The position numbers and the translations under genes were made by a program. The notes under the pieces are model-generated. The model was not told where the DNA came from and searched no databases. It saw only the letters and a list, made by a program, of their open reading frames with translations. DNA of 64,000 nucleotides from Montifringilla adamsi (lineage: Eukaryota; Chordata; Aves; Passeriformes; Passeridae): the NCBI GenBank assembly GCA_017590115.1, contig JAGGNK010006515.1, forward strand, positions 576,646 to 640,645, given 5' to 3'. Positions within the stretch are counted from its first letter, which is position 1; each line of letters begins with the position of its first letter. This document shows positions 1 to 10,459 of this stretch, one piece after another.

Positions 1-236
1 ACCTCAGCAGGTCTCAAGCACCTGCTCCAGCCAAACTCACAAGGCTGGCAGGAAAAAGAACAGTTTTCTTTCATAGGTTTTTTCAAAAACCTGTGTTCCT
101 AAATGGCAAAGCAATTAAGGTGTGGGAAAACCTATTTTGGGCTGTCAAATGCTCCAGAGGTTGCCCTCCTGTCCCTCAGGCTGCAGCTCCTGCCTGGGCC
201 ACGCCCTGGGCTGATCCCACAGTGTGGGCAGCAGGA

Positions 237-757
237 AAGGGGGAATTCTGCCCCTCTGCCCTGTTCAGGTGAGACCCACCTGCTGAGCTGCCCCAGCTCT
301 GGGGCCCAGCAGAGGAAGGACCTGGAGCTGCTGGAGAGAGTCCAGAGGAGGCATCAGGGTGAGCAGAGGGATGGGGCAGCTCCATGGGGAAAGGCTGGGA
401 GAAGAGAAGCTTTGGGGTGACCTAAGTGTGGCCTGCCAGTACCTGAAGGGAACCTGCAAAGAAGATGGACAGAGACTACTGATAAGGGCCTGGAGTGCCA
501 GGGCAAGAGGGGATGTCTTCCCACTGCCGGAGAGCAGGTAAAGATGGGATATTAGGAAGAAATTTGTCCCTAAGAGGGTGCTGAGGCCCTGGCACAGGGT
601 GCCCAGAGAAGCTGTGGCTGTCCCTGGATGCCTGGAAGAGTCCAAGGCCAGGCTGGACAGGGTTTGGAGCAACCTGGGCTAGTGGAAGGTGTCCCTGCCC
701 ATGGAAGGAGATGAGCTTTAATGTCCCTTCCCATCCCAAACCATTCTGTGTTACATG
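237..757 (+). mobile_element. CR1 LINE, 3' end fragment
   Basis: Sense-oriented CR1 3' region: starts with the GGTGAGACCCACC / GGGGCCCAGCAGAGGAAGGACCTGGAGC type of sequence and ends with the GTGTCCCTGCCCATGG and CCCAAACCATTCTGTG type of tail. 5'-truncated, with small internal losses. One of the more complete copies in the window. Confidence 0.85.
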
Positions 758-2549
758 AACAGCAGCCTCCTCTCCTTTGCAAGCAGAATTTTTCCCTCCA
801 AGCAGTATTTGCTTATAAAACACTTTACTGCTTCTGACAACAAAGTTTATTTCAGCTGTAACCCTCCTATGTAATCTTTTTCTTTTTACCCCTCTCTTCC
901 TTAGGACAGGAAGGGGCAGTTACCCATCCAGCTGCCTACAGTTCTCTGCACAAAGGGCTGTGTCTGGGTGCAGCTCTACCCCTGCCAGGAGCAGGAGGCT
1001 TTAGGCTCAAAGCTGACACCATCTACTCAATTTCTTGGAAAACTAGGGCCTTTTCTTTCCCTGTTCTCCAGCACAAGTGCTGCTGGGATATTTCCATTGA
1101 CAATGCTTTTTCCCAGAGGAGACACTGAACGAGTAATACACAAGATCTTTCCCTACCTGCTCATTAAGGATGAAGGGAGGCACAGGAGGGAGTTGTAGCT
1201 TTGAGTCTTAGCTGTGATCAATTTGATCCTGTCTCTGATTTCCTGCTTTAACATAAGCAAGATGATGTGCTAATGCTCACCAGGGGTGGAAAGAGGGGCA
1301 AAGATGAATCTGTGACTGCTTGGGAGATGTATGAGAGAGAACATGCAAGGAATGCCCAGGAGGAAGCTAATAATTGTGGCGTTTGGTTGGAATTTGAAGA
1401 ATATGGCCTGGGGCCAGACGCTGAATGAGGGGATAAAAAGAAATATTCAGCAACGGGCCAATGGCTGAATGAGGCTGGGGCCCCGTGGGAAGGGAATAGG
1501 ATGTGATCACAGCATCAGAAACTGCATCGTAATGCAGCCACAGAACGTGAGGGGGGGAGGAGAGGGGATTAGAAGTTGCACTGACATTTTTTCACATTTG
1601 GGTGTTGCAACCTTAATTTTCTTCAGCTGAGCCTTGGGGATGTGATGTAAAACAGAGAGCTCTGCTTTGGTTGTTTCTGTTGGAAGTGGGAAGGGAGATG
1701 CTCAGGACCTTGTCTTAGATCAATATTTAACCAGTGAATTAATATAAATTCTATTTGTGACACGAGATTAAATTTTAAAGCGCTTTGATTGTTTAAAGCT
1801 CCTTGGTGGCAGTGGCAAATGTCTTGTAGCTGATTAAAACCTGGCAGGAGTGGCAGCAGTGCCAAGACTTGGCTTTGAACGTGTCTGGACTAGAGCTGTC
1901 AGGGGCAAGGTAAGAAATCACTGGTCAGGATCCCAGGGGTCAAGGAGAGGGTAAACAAATCCATAAAAGAGGAGGAAACAGCAGGAAAACATAAATGCAG
2001 CAGCATCTCTGTGAATCTCCAGTGTCTGGAACAGAAGGTACATCTGCATGCAAATGCTGGGGCTGAGTGCTTTGGGAAGTGAGATACCCCAGCACTTTTT
2101 AATCACCTACACTTAATGGCTCTGTTCCCTCCAGAGGGCTGAGACTGTCCCTAGAAAATCCCAGGCATGTCTGGACATGCTGACTTCTCCCTTGGCTGGC
2201 TGCTGGACTTAGTGACCCTAAGAGAGCACTGCTGCTCTCTGAGCATCCTCCCTGCCCTGACACACAGCTTCTTGAGGCAGTGGAATTAAATTTGCTGCTT
2301 TAGCCCACACCTCTGAGAATCACAGGACCTGGAGCATGGTGAACATGCCTCAGAACCTCAGAACAAGGAAAGCTGTGTAGCATTTCTGTTTCTGAAGAAG
2401 CAAAGTTCTTTCTCATAACCCCCTTTCATTATTGTCTCTTTGTCTCTTTGTCTCACTGTCTTCAGGTAAGGCAGGTTGTTGTAAGTAATTTTTGCCACAT
2501 GGCATTTAAAATACCTTGGACATGGCCTCAAGTTGCACCAGGAAAGGTT
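758..2549. other. Intergenic, no gene seen
   Basis: Unique-looking non-coding DNA without recognisable exons, repeats longer than a few bases, or promoter features. Confidence 0.6.
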
Positions 2550-2860
2550 TATAGAATAACAGAATCCCAGAATGGCTTGGGTTGGAAGGGAGCTTCAAGA
2601 CCATCACATCCCACCCCCTGCCATGGGCAGGGACACCTTCCACTATCCCTGGTTGCTCCAAGCCCTGTTCAACCTGGCCTTGGACATATCCAGGGGCAGC
2701 CACAGCTGCTCTGGGCACCCTGTGCCAGGGCCTCAGCACCCTCACAGGGAAGAATTTCTGCTCAGTATCCCATCTTTACCTGCCCTCCTGCTTAAGGCCA
2801 TTCCACCTTGTCCTATTACTTCACCACCTGTGTGAAACATCCCTCTCCAGCCTTCTTATC
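2550..2860 (-). mobile_element. CR1 LINE, 3' end fragment (antisense)
   Basis: Begins at the CR1 3' terminus (CAGAATCCCAGAATGGCTTGGG) and reads backwards into the 3' region (CCCTGCCATGGGCAGGGACACC, GGGCACCCTGTGCCAGGGCC). Truncated near 2860, where an opposite-strand CR1 piece starts. Confidence 0.9.
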
Positions 2861-2881
2861 AACCCCATTTAGCTACTGGTA

Positions 2882-3080
2882 GGATACAGGACAGACTGGA
2901 TATCGGCAAAAATTTCTTCATGGAAAGAAGAAGATTGTGGAGTCCCCATCCCTGGATGAATTTAAAAGCCATTTGGATGTGACATTTGGGGACTTGGGTT
3001 AGTGGTGGCCTTGGAAGTGCTGGGTTAAGGCTAGGACTTGATGATCTCAGAGGGTTTTTCCAACCTAAACAACTCTGATT
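2882..3080 (+). mobile_element. CR1 LINE, 3' end fragment
   Basis: Sense CR1 tail: TTTCTTCATGGAAAG, GTCCCCATCCCTGGATG, then the GGACTTGATGATCTCAGAGG and CCAACCTAAACAACTCTGAT terminus. A different subfamily from the copy just upstream, and in the opposite orientation. Confidence 0.85.
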
Positions 3081-3914
3081 TATGGTACACAGCCAGCATA
3101 ACCTCACTACAACCAACCACAGTAACAGTAGCCTTTGAGCTCCAGCTCTGGTTCATGTTTAGGAAGGGCTGGATTAGCCCAGCTGTAAATCCTGTGCTGT
3201 GCATAGCTACAATGTCACTATAACAACCTGAGCCAAGGAGCTTCAACACCACATTGGAGTCCCTGAGCAGCCCCTGGCTCAGAAACAGGAGTGGATATGT
3301 GTTTTTGTCCTGTGGCGTGGGCATATGATCGTGTTTATATGGATTTGCTGTTCAGTGCTGGCAATGCCATAGGAAATGCTAAAACCCCTGTCTCTGTTAA
3401 AATTAAACTGAGCCAAACCAGTTGAAGCACAAGTAGTTTCCCAGCTATGCTCAGTTTAACTCCTTTAGTGTTAATCGGGCTCAAATAACAGCAGCCATGA
3501 TTCAGAGACTGAATGACAGATTCTGAGATAACTCTGAAGAAGAGGTCAAACACTGCTTTTGTGATTTTTTTTCTTTCTTCCTTTATCTCTCTTTTTTTTT
3601 TTTTCCTTTTTCTTTTAAAGAGCACAATTCAGCTAACTCTCCACTACCTTGTGAACTTCACTTAACTGATTCCATGAGAGTGTTAGGCATGATTTATACA
3701 AGCCCTGCATTGGATCCACCAGGGATCTAACCAAGCTTTCCTCCAACTGGAGGCTGAGCTGGGTCTGTCCTTGGACACAGCCCCCAGATACTCTCTGCCC
3801 TGCCCTTGGGGATGTTATTCTTCATCCCTCTCACCTTCCTCTCCTGAACCAAGGAGCTGCCTGGCTGGAAAGCAGTGGAGTTTTCACTGGTATCTGTCTG
3901 GGGCTGCCAATGTG
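3081..3914. other. Intergenic, no gene seen
   Basis: Non-coding sequence with a T-rich stretch (about 3566-3617). Nothing else recognised. Confidence 0.6.
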
Positions 3915-4265
3915 TGGAGGCAGGAGTGGAGAAAAGAAGACTGGAGAAAACAATCTCAGGGGAAACCTTATTGCTCTCTGCAGCTGCCTGAAAGGAGGTT
4001 GCGGTCAGCTGGGGCTCAGCCTCTCTTCCCAGGCAACAAGCTCCAGGATAAGAGGAAATGGCCTGAAGTTAAGCCAAGAAGGTTTAGACTGGTTATTAGG
4101 AAAACATTTTTCACTGAAAAGAGTAGTTAAGCATTGGAACAGGCTGCCCAGGGGAACAGCGGAGCACATCCCTGGAAGTAGATGTGGCATTTAATGATAT
4201 GTTTTAGTTGAAGGTTGGACTTAGTGATTTTGGAAGTCTTGTCCAACCTTAACAGCTCTATGAAA
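3915..4265 (+). mobile_element. CR1 LINE, 3' end fragment
   Basis: Sense CR1: GACTGGAGAAAACAATCTCAG, GGAAATGGCCTGAAGTTAAGCC, TTAGGAAAACATTTTTCACTG, GGAACAGGCTGCCCAGGGG, ending GTCCAACCTTAACAGCTCTATG. More diverged than most other copies, so older. Confidence 0.85.
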
Positions 4266-4769
4266 CCCAAGGTGTTGGTGACAAGGAGAGCTGCTCTGGT
4301 TCTGAATTTGGAAGGATGGTTTAGAATCTGAGGAAGCTTTACCTTGCAAAAAGCTGTGAGTTTGGAAATGGGATACTGGGCAAAAGAAGCAGTAGGCTTT
4401 GAGGCTGGAACCACTGATGCCAGAGGAGGGAGACCATGGGAAAGATAAGATGATTTCCAGTACAGATTCCAGGAAAGGTTTGCTCACAACCTGCTGCAAC
4501 AGCAGTTTGGATATGGTCGGGTTTGAGCATGAAGGAGAGGAGCAGAAGGAGGCAGCAAAACCACCCCAAGGTGTTTTCTAATTTTTTTTTTCTAATTTTC
4601 CATTATTCAGTGAACTTGAATAAGCCATACCCAGCTTGGAACTGGGAAAAAGAGCCTCCACAAACTGGGTTGTGCTGCTGGAGCTGGAAGCAGCAAACAG
4701 CACAACACTGAGGGATGATATTATAGAAGATGCTCACAATTTAGCTCCTAGCACTATAGCACAGCAATT

Positions 4770-4770
<1 letters not shown>
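4266..4770. other. Intergenic, no gene seen
   Basis: Unique-looking sequence between a CR1 copy and the (TAA)n repeat. No exon recognised. Confidence 0.6.

Positions 4771-4819
<49 letters not shown>
4771..4819. repeat. (TAA)n microsatellite, about 16 units
   Basis: Uninterrupted trinucleotide repeat of 49 bases, followed by GATGA. Confidence 0.98.
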
Positions 4820-4821
<2 letters not shown>

Positions 4822-4979
4822 TGACACTTGCTGGGCTTGGAGTGATGTTTCCGGGGGAATGAGCACAGCTCCTCGCAGGCACTTTGAACCAATGATGTCA
4901 TTGTCTGGTTTTTGCAAACAAACTTGTAAAGCTTTGCCCTGTGCTAAAATTACTGAGGGGAAACAAGACACGATGTGGG

Positions 4980-5277
4980 CTGTAAGAGAGAGGAACTTTT
5001 TGTGCAGAGGGTCTGAGTGAATAACATCAACATTTGCTTGGTTTTTCTGAGGCGACGCGGTCGCTTTGTGGGGTGCGCCCGCCTCCCCCCAGACTGTGTC
5101 TCACCCCTCTGAGGGGATTTTCACGAACTGTAAAGAGAGAAGAACCTTTTGCACAAAGGGTCTGAGTGAATAATACTAATATTTGCCGGGTTTTCCTGTG
5201 AGGACGCGGTGGCTTTGTGGGGTACACCCGCCCGCCTCCCCCCGGGCCGTGTCTCACCCCTCTGAGGGGATTCTCCC
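4980..5277. repeat. Diverged tandem duplication, two copies of about 148 bp
   Basis: Copy A at 4980-5127 and copy B at 5128-5277 share CTGTAA(A)GAGAGA, GGGTCTGAGTGAATAA, GACGCGGT, GGCTTTGTGGGGT-like words, CCGCCTCCCCCC and CTCACCCCTCTGAGGGGATT. Several substitutions and small indels separate them. It forms the left shoulder of the CpG island. Confidence 0.9.
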
Positions 5278-5530
5278 CCTCAGCCCCGCGCCCGGGCTAC
5301 TCACGCCTGGGACATGCTGAGAGGAGCCGGGGCGAGGGGAACCGAGCTGGACCGACACCGACACGTCCCTGGAGCCCCGCAGCACCGAGCCTGAGTCTCG
5401 CTGGGCCGGCACCGACACCGGCCCGGGCCCGGCCCGAGCGCCCGCGGCCGCGGCGTTACCCTGGACACGGCCCGGGGGGGCCGAGCGCTGCCCGCGGCTT
5501 CTCCTCCCAGCAAAGGGAGCTCCCGGCTTT
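5200..5530. promoter_or_regulatory. Isolated CpG island, candidate promoter
   Basis: Very CpG-dense sequence with runs such as GGCCCGGGCCCGGCCCG and CGCCCGCGGCCGCGG, in otherwise CpG-poor DNA. On the minus strand there is a candidate start codon whose ATG is at 5314-5312 with A at -3. After eleven coding bases (ending at 5304) comes a consensus donor GTGAGT, so a tiny first coding exon transcribed leftward is possible. In mammals the head-to-head neighbour of ACKR3 is IQCA1, which would fit the direction, but I cannot recognise any IQCA1 exon here. Promoter activity and gene identity are inference. Confidence 0.5.
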
Positions 5531-5564
5531 CTGCCTTCTTTTCTCCACCCTTTTATCGCCTGCA

Positions 5565-5790
5565 GAACCACGGGGTGGTTTGGGTCGGAAAGGAAAAGCC
5601 ATGGCAGGGTCACCTTCCACTGTCCCAGGTTGCTCCAAGCCCCAATGTCCAGCCTGGCCTTGGGCACTGCCAGGGATCCAGGGGCAGCCCCAGCTGCTCT
5701 GGGCACCCTGTGCCAGGGCCTGCCCACCCTCAAAGTCAAGAATTTCTTCTGTGTATCTGATCTAAAGCTCTCCTTTTTTACTTTAAAACC
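5565..5790 (-). mobile_element. CR1 LINE, 3' end fragment (antisense)
   Basis: GGTGGTTTGGGTCGGAAAGG to GGTTGCTCCAAGCCCC, GGGCACCCTGTGCCAGGGCC and AAGAATTTCTTCTGTG, the CR1 3' region read backwards. It lies just after the isolated CpG island. Confidence 0.85.
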
Positions 5791-5884
5791 GTCCCTCGTT
5801 GCCATCAGTATCACGCCGCTCACCCCTTTAGGGTTTTTTTGCCCTGAGAGTTTCATTCCCAGCCCCCCATTACTTTCATTCTCT

Positions 5885-6190
5885 GAATTAGTTTTCTTTC
5901 TTTGCCTCACTTTATTTTCCTTTTTTCTCCCTTTCTTATCTCTTCCTTCCCCCCCCCCTTTATATTTCCATTTTTCCCCTTTTCTCCCCTTTCCTATATG
6001 TTCCTACCCTGTTCCTGTACTCCCCCCCCACTTTCTTCCCCTTTTCTATCTTTTTATCTTTTCTTTCTCTCTTTTTTTTTTTTTTTTTTTTACTTTCCCC
6101 CCTCCCTGTTATTTCCTTCCCCCGCCAAGGGTTTGTCCCTGTTGCATTCACATTTTTCCTCTTTCTTCTTTTTATTTCTTTCCCCAGGCA
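5885..6190 (+). repeat. 300-bp polypyrimidine tract
   Basis: Nearly pure C/T on the + strand with C-runs (near 5949), an uninterrupted T-run of about 22 (about 6069-6090) and further C-runs. It lies some 350 bases right of the CpG island. Similar in type to the tract before the ACKR3 promoter. Confidence 0.85.
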
Positions 6191-7689
6191 CCTATTGAGG
6201 CCACTTTCTAGTCGTCTTCCATTCCCTCAACACTTAAAAAACTAGTTTAGAGGACAGGATTACAGCACAGATTTGGGGGGAAAATACACTCATCCACAGA
6301 GCCAGTGAGAAGGAAAAAAGCAAGAAGTTTGGGGCAATGGGTGTTTTGCCAGTGATCATATTTTTTGCCACAAATTTCTGTATGCCTGCATTCCTTTTCT
6401 TTGTTTCGCCCCCCCCCTTTCTTTTTTTTCCTCCCCATTGAAGCTCCAGTTCACATAATTAGGTGAGACTCTTGGCTATCAAGTTTTTGAAATAAAGTTT
6501 CTAGCCCCCACTGGTTTTGGAGGAAAAGCTTGAAAACATGAATCTTGAAGACCATAATAAAAGCATCTAAGGATATTATTTTTCAAGCCATATGATGACT
6601 ATGCCCACCACATCATTTTTTTAAAGTGTATTGGATCAGTGGGGTTTTTTTTAGAAGAACTTGTTGCATTTTCTTCGTGCTGAGGTTGGAAAATGCTGTA
6701 AAATCAGCTTGTAATTTTCAATGTTAATATCAAAGTGGTTCTTCACGCTGAAATTTAACATGGGAAATTTGTCTGCTTCCTTCCAGGCTTGATCTTCATT
6801 CACAGGTCTCATGCAGGTCAGGAGGGTCTCAAAAGCAGTAAGTAACTTGTATTTTGTTCCCTTTTTAATAAAATATTTCAGTCTTTGCAACCCAAATAGG
6901 AGCCTTGCATTTTTATTTCCATTGATGCTGGCATCTGTACGCCACTTTTGATGCCAAACTGTGTTTTTTCAGCCAAAAGTTTTACCTGCAGACTCCCAGC
7001 AGTGCTGTCTCCATCAGCATGTGTGGTTTTAAGGACTGATCGACCTATTGCATGTGTTTGTAATAAAAAGTAGGAAGATTTCTGAAGCAGTTGAAATGAG
7101 AGCACCAAGAAGGCTTGATATGGTGTGGATGTTAATTATTAATCTGAATTTATTGCTCTTTGTTAGCACCTCGGTGTCACAGTGCACAAGATTGTCTTTG
7201 TATTAATGATGAAATAATACTCGTTGCTCACTTCCCCACCTGCCTTTTCCACCCTCCCCCCCAAAAAAAAGTTGGAGGAAAGCAAATGTCTTCCTTTTAA
7301 AAAATGGGAAATTAAGCTACAAAGAAGTGATGTACATGAGAACGTGCAGGCAGGCTGAGGGGATTTTCATTTTCATCAGTTCATAGAGAACTTGGGAAAA
7401 AAATGAGTTGTGTTGCTGGGAAAAGTCATGCAGAAAAATTAATTATGAAATGAGGAGAGTTGATTTTTATTTTTTTTTTCCATGGGAAAGGAGCCTGTTT
7501 TTGAGCTGAAATGGGAGCTGTGTATGACTGAGAGTAAGTAATTGGTTTAGCCAAAGAAAATAGACAATTGTAAATGGAGAAAGCAGGGAGTGGGAGATGT
7601 TCTGGTTTCCAGCAGGGTACCAGTTGAGTCCTTGGGCTTTTCAGTAATTTGAAGTGAGAGGACACAGGTCTGCCTGGGCTCTGATGTCC
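6191..7689. other. Intergenic, no gene seen
   Basis: AT-rich sequence. Two minus-strand open frames (6651-6890 and 6878-7108) overlap end to end in different frames. They begin at TTG or other weak starts and match no family I know, so I do not call them. Confidence 0.55.
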
Positions 7690-8047
7690 CCACAGCTCAG
7701 CCTGGAGAAAAGGAGGCTCGGGGGGACCTTGTGGCTCTGCACAACTCCTGACAGGAGGGGACAGCCGGGGGGTTGGGCTGTGCTGCCAGGGACAGGATGG
7801 AGGGAAATGGGCTCAAGCTGTACAAGGGCAGGTTTAGGTTGGACATCAGCAGGAATTTCTCCATGGAAAGGGTGGTCAGGCCTTGGAAGGGACTTCCCAG
7901 GGAGTGGTGGGGTCCCCATCCCTGGAGGGTCTCCTGGACATGGCACTCAGTGCTTGGGGCTAGGTGACAAGGTGGGGATGAGTCACGGGTTGGACCTGAT
8001 GATCTTGGAGGTCTTTTCCAACCAAAATGATCCTGTGATTCTGTGAT
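7690..8047 (+). mobile_element. CR1 LINE, 3' end fragment
   Basis: Sense CR1 with an intact terminus: AGCCTGGAGAAAAGGAGGCT, GGTTTAGGTTGGACATCAGC, GTGGTGGGGTCCCCATCCCTGG, GGACCTGATGATCTTGGAGG, and a final GATCCTGTGATTCTGTG, the CR1 3' octamer-like repeat. Confidence 0.92.
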
Positions 8048-8887
8048 CACTGCAGGCTGAGCTGCAGCTGAGGTCCAGCGGACCACTCATGGTCAGTGAA
8101 CACCATGAAGCATCTCACTCTTTCCATTCTGGAATCACACGTCTCCAATAATCCCTGCAGGCTCCAAACAGTCTGAGATGTCGAGGTAAAACCAGAGATT
8201 AAAGGGATTTGTAGTTGTTATCCCATTCATTGTACATTTTTTGTACAGCATCACTGGCCACTTCCCCATCCAGCTCGTGTTGCATTAAAAACTCCAAGTG
8301 TGTTATTTGATCTATCCAGCAGGAACAGGGGATGGGTTTTGTACAGCCTGTGCCTTTTGGCATCTCTAATTCCTCAGGCTCTTGCAAACACAGGCTTAAA
8401 AGTCCTGCTGCCTTGGAAACTAGGTGCCATCATTTTTAAAAAAAAACTCTTTTATGATGAGCTTAAGAGGTGACTGTGAGCTTACAAAGGGGGAAAAACA
8501 TAAAACTGGAGGGTCTTGTTCCTCTCAACGTGGGTCCCTGGCAAAGAGCTTAGTGCACCTGTCTGTTATTGAGCAGGGCTTAGGGAAAGCAAGCAACGTA
8601 ATGGGAATAATGTCCTGCCTTTGCAACTTGTATTTCAAAGCACTTCCAGAGGTCTGGGCTGTCCCTCAAGGCGCAGGGTGGAAGATGGAGTGGGTTTTTC
8701 CTGAGTGCTGCTGGCCCAGAGAGATGCAAAGGGAGAAGCTGTGGGTCAGGGCTTCCTCCTCCATCCGTGGTGAGCTGAGGCTTTGAGCCACCACTTGGGA
8801 GTCCAGGATTCTTTTGCTGTGTGGCCACAGGGACAGGTGTGACAGCCTGGGATGCAGTGTGGCATGTGCTCTGTGAGGCTGGGCAGT
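8048..8887. other. Intergenic, no gene seen
   Basis: A 62-codon minus-strand open frame (8199-8387) has an ordinary-looking amino-acid mix but starts at TTG and has no recognisable domain. Otherwise nothing. Confidence 0.5.
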
Positions 8888-9416
8888 CACCAACTGTGTG
8901 AAACTTAACAAAGTGCTGGATTCTGCACCTGGAATGGGGCAGCCCTGGATGCAGGGACACACTGGGGAGAGAGAGCCCGCAGAGCAGCAGGGATCTGGAA
9001 GTCCTGGTCCGTGGCCAGTTGGATGTGAGTCAGCAGTGCCTGGAGCCAGGAGGGACATCCCTGTCCTGGGGGATCACCCCAGCAGTGCCAGCCAGGCCGG
9101 GGAGGGGATTGTTCTGTCTGCTCTGGCCTGGGGCAGCCTCACCTCCACTGCTGGGGGCAGTTTTAGATAAGATCTAAAGCTGTTAGAGAGCCTCCAAAGG
9201 AGGGACAGAAGATAGGGAAGGGGCTGCAGGGCTGTACAAGGAGCAGCTGAGGGCACTTGGCTTGTTCAGCCTGGAGGAGACAGAGGACAGACCTCACAGG
9301 GGTCTGCAGCTTCCTCTGAAGGGGCTCTTGGGCACAGGGTGGGATTTTTGGGTATCCAGGGCCAGGAGTTGGACCTGATGATCCTTGTGGGTTCCTTTCA
9401 TCCTGAAGGGCTCAAC
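8888..9416 (+). mobile_element. CR1 LINE, longer 3' end fragment
   Basis: Extends further into the 3' region than the other copies: TGCTGGATTCTGCACCTGG, AGAGAGCCCGCAGAGCAGC, then AGCTGAGGGCACTTGGCTTG, TTCAGCCTGGAGGAGAC and the GTTGGACCTGATGATCCTTG terminus. An internal deletion of the middle part is likely between the GAGGAGACAGAGGACAGACC part and the terminus. Confidence 0.85.
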
Positions 9417-9587
9417 AGAGGAGCTCTCCCCCAAGGGCCAGTGGCTGTGACAGCAGTTACAGCAGGACAGCTGTCCCCAAATGGGGACCTGGTTGCAGCT
9501 GAGTTGCACAGCAAATCTCTGAGTCTGTAAAGTGAGAAGTAGGACCTTGTGATGGGCAAGGCTGGCGAGTTGTTGCTCAGGGCTTCA

Positions 9588-10015
9588 CAGAATCCCAGAA
9601 TGGTTTGGGTTGGAAGGGAGCTCAAAGCTCATCCCATCCCACCCCCTGCCATGGACAGGGACACCTTCCACTATCCCAGGTTGCTCCAAGCCCTGTCCAG
9701 CCTGGCCTGGGACACTGCCAGGGATCCAGGGGCAGCCACAGCTTCTCTGGGCACCCTGTGCCAGGGCCTGCCCACCCTCACAGGAACAATTCCTTCCCAT
9801 TATCTCACCTAATCCTGCCCTCTTTCAGTTTAAAACCATTCCCCCTTGTCCTGGCACTCCAGGCTCTTGTCCAAAGTTCCCCTTTAGATCTCTTGGAGCT
9901 TCTTTAGGGCTCTAAGGTCTCCCTGGAACTTTCTCTTCTCCAGGTGAACACCCCCAGCTCTCCCAACCCATCTTCGTAGGAGGGGTGCTCCCTCCCTCTG
10001 ACCATGACTTCCTTG
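9588..10015 (-). mobile_element. CR1 LINE, 3' end fragment (antisense)
   Basis: Starts CACAGAATCCCAGAATGG and continues through CCCTGCCATGGACAGGGAC, TTCAGTTTAAAACCATTCC, TCTAAGGTCTCCCTGGAAC and TTCTCTTCTCCAGGTGAAC to GGAGGGGTGCTCCC. Low divergence; one of the longer copies. Confidence 0.92.
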
Positions 10016-10215
10016 CAGGTGGATGTTTGGGTTTCCTTTAGGCTTGGATGGAAGTGTTTAAAGGAACTCTGGGTGGCCCTTTGCAAACTTTGGGGACTTG
10101 GGTCACCCTTGTGGCCTCAAGTGCTGGCTTCCATCTCATGGTGACACCCAGGAGGCGTGGCTCTGCCAGCTGGGCTGCACTGACCACTTCATTTAACCTT
10201 GTGACCAGTGGCCGG

Positions 10216-10459
10216 GCTATTTTTCCCAGTTAACACTGACTCCTGGATCTCCAGGAGGTTTGCTGCTTACTTCCAGGCTATTTTTCCCAGTTAACATTGA
10301 CTCCTGGATCTCCAGGAGGTTTGCTGCTTACTTCCAGGCTCTTTTTCCCAGTTAACATTGACTCCTGGATCTCCAGGAGGTTTGCTGCTTACTTCCAGGC
10401 TCTTTTTCCCAGTTAACATTGACTCCTGGATCTCCAGGAGGTTTGCTGCTTACTTCCAG
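10216..10459. repeat. Minisatellite, four copies of a 61-bp unit with an internal palindrome
   Basis: Exact period of 61 bases (copies begin at 10216, 10277, 10338 and 10399) with one or two substitutions between copies. Every unit contains the inverted repeat CTCCTGGA-TC-TCCAGGAG (first at 10240-10257). The open frame on the minus strand across it merely reads the repeat. Confidence 0.95.

Noticed and set aside
5217..5910. Open frames of 182 (+) and 218 (-) codons around 5.2-5.9 kb
   Set aside because: They join CpG-island sequence to an antisense CR1 fragment; high GC removes stop codons.
6651..7108. Two overlapping minus-strand frames with plausible amino-acid mix
   Set aside because: Weak starts, different frames, no known domain and no splice signals I could pair; treated as chance open frames in AT-rich DNA.
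8199..8387. 62-codon minus-strand frame with exon-like composition
   Set aside because: Starts at TTG, matches no family I recognise, and has no clear supporting splice structure; only conservation or RNA data could rescue it.
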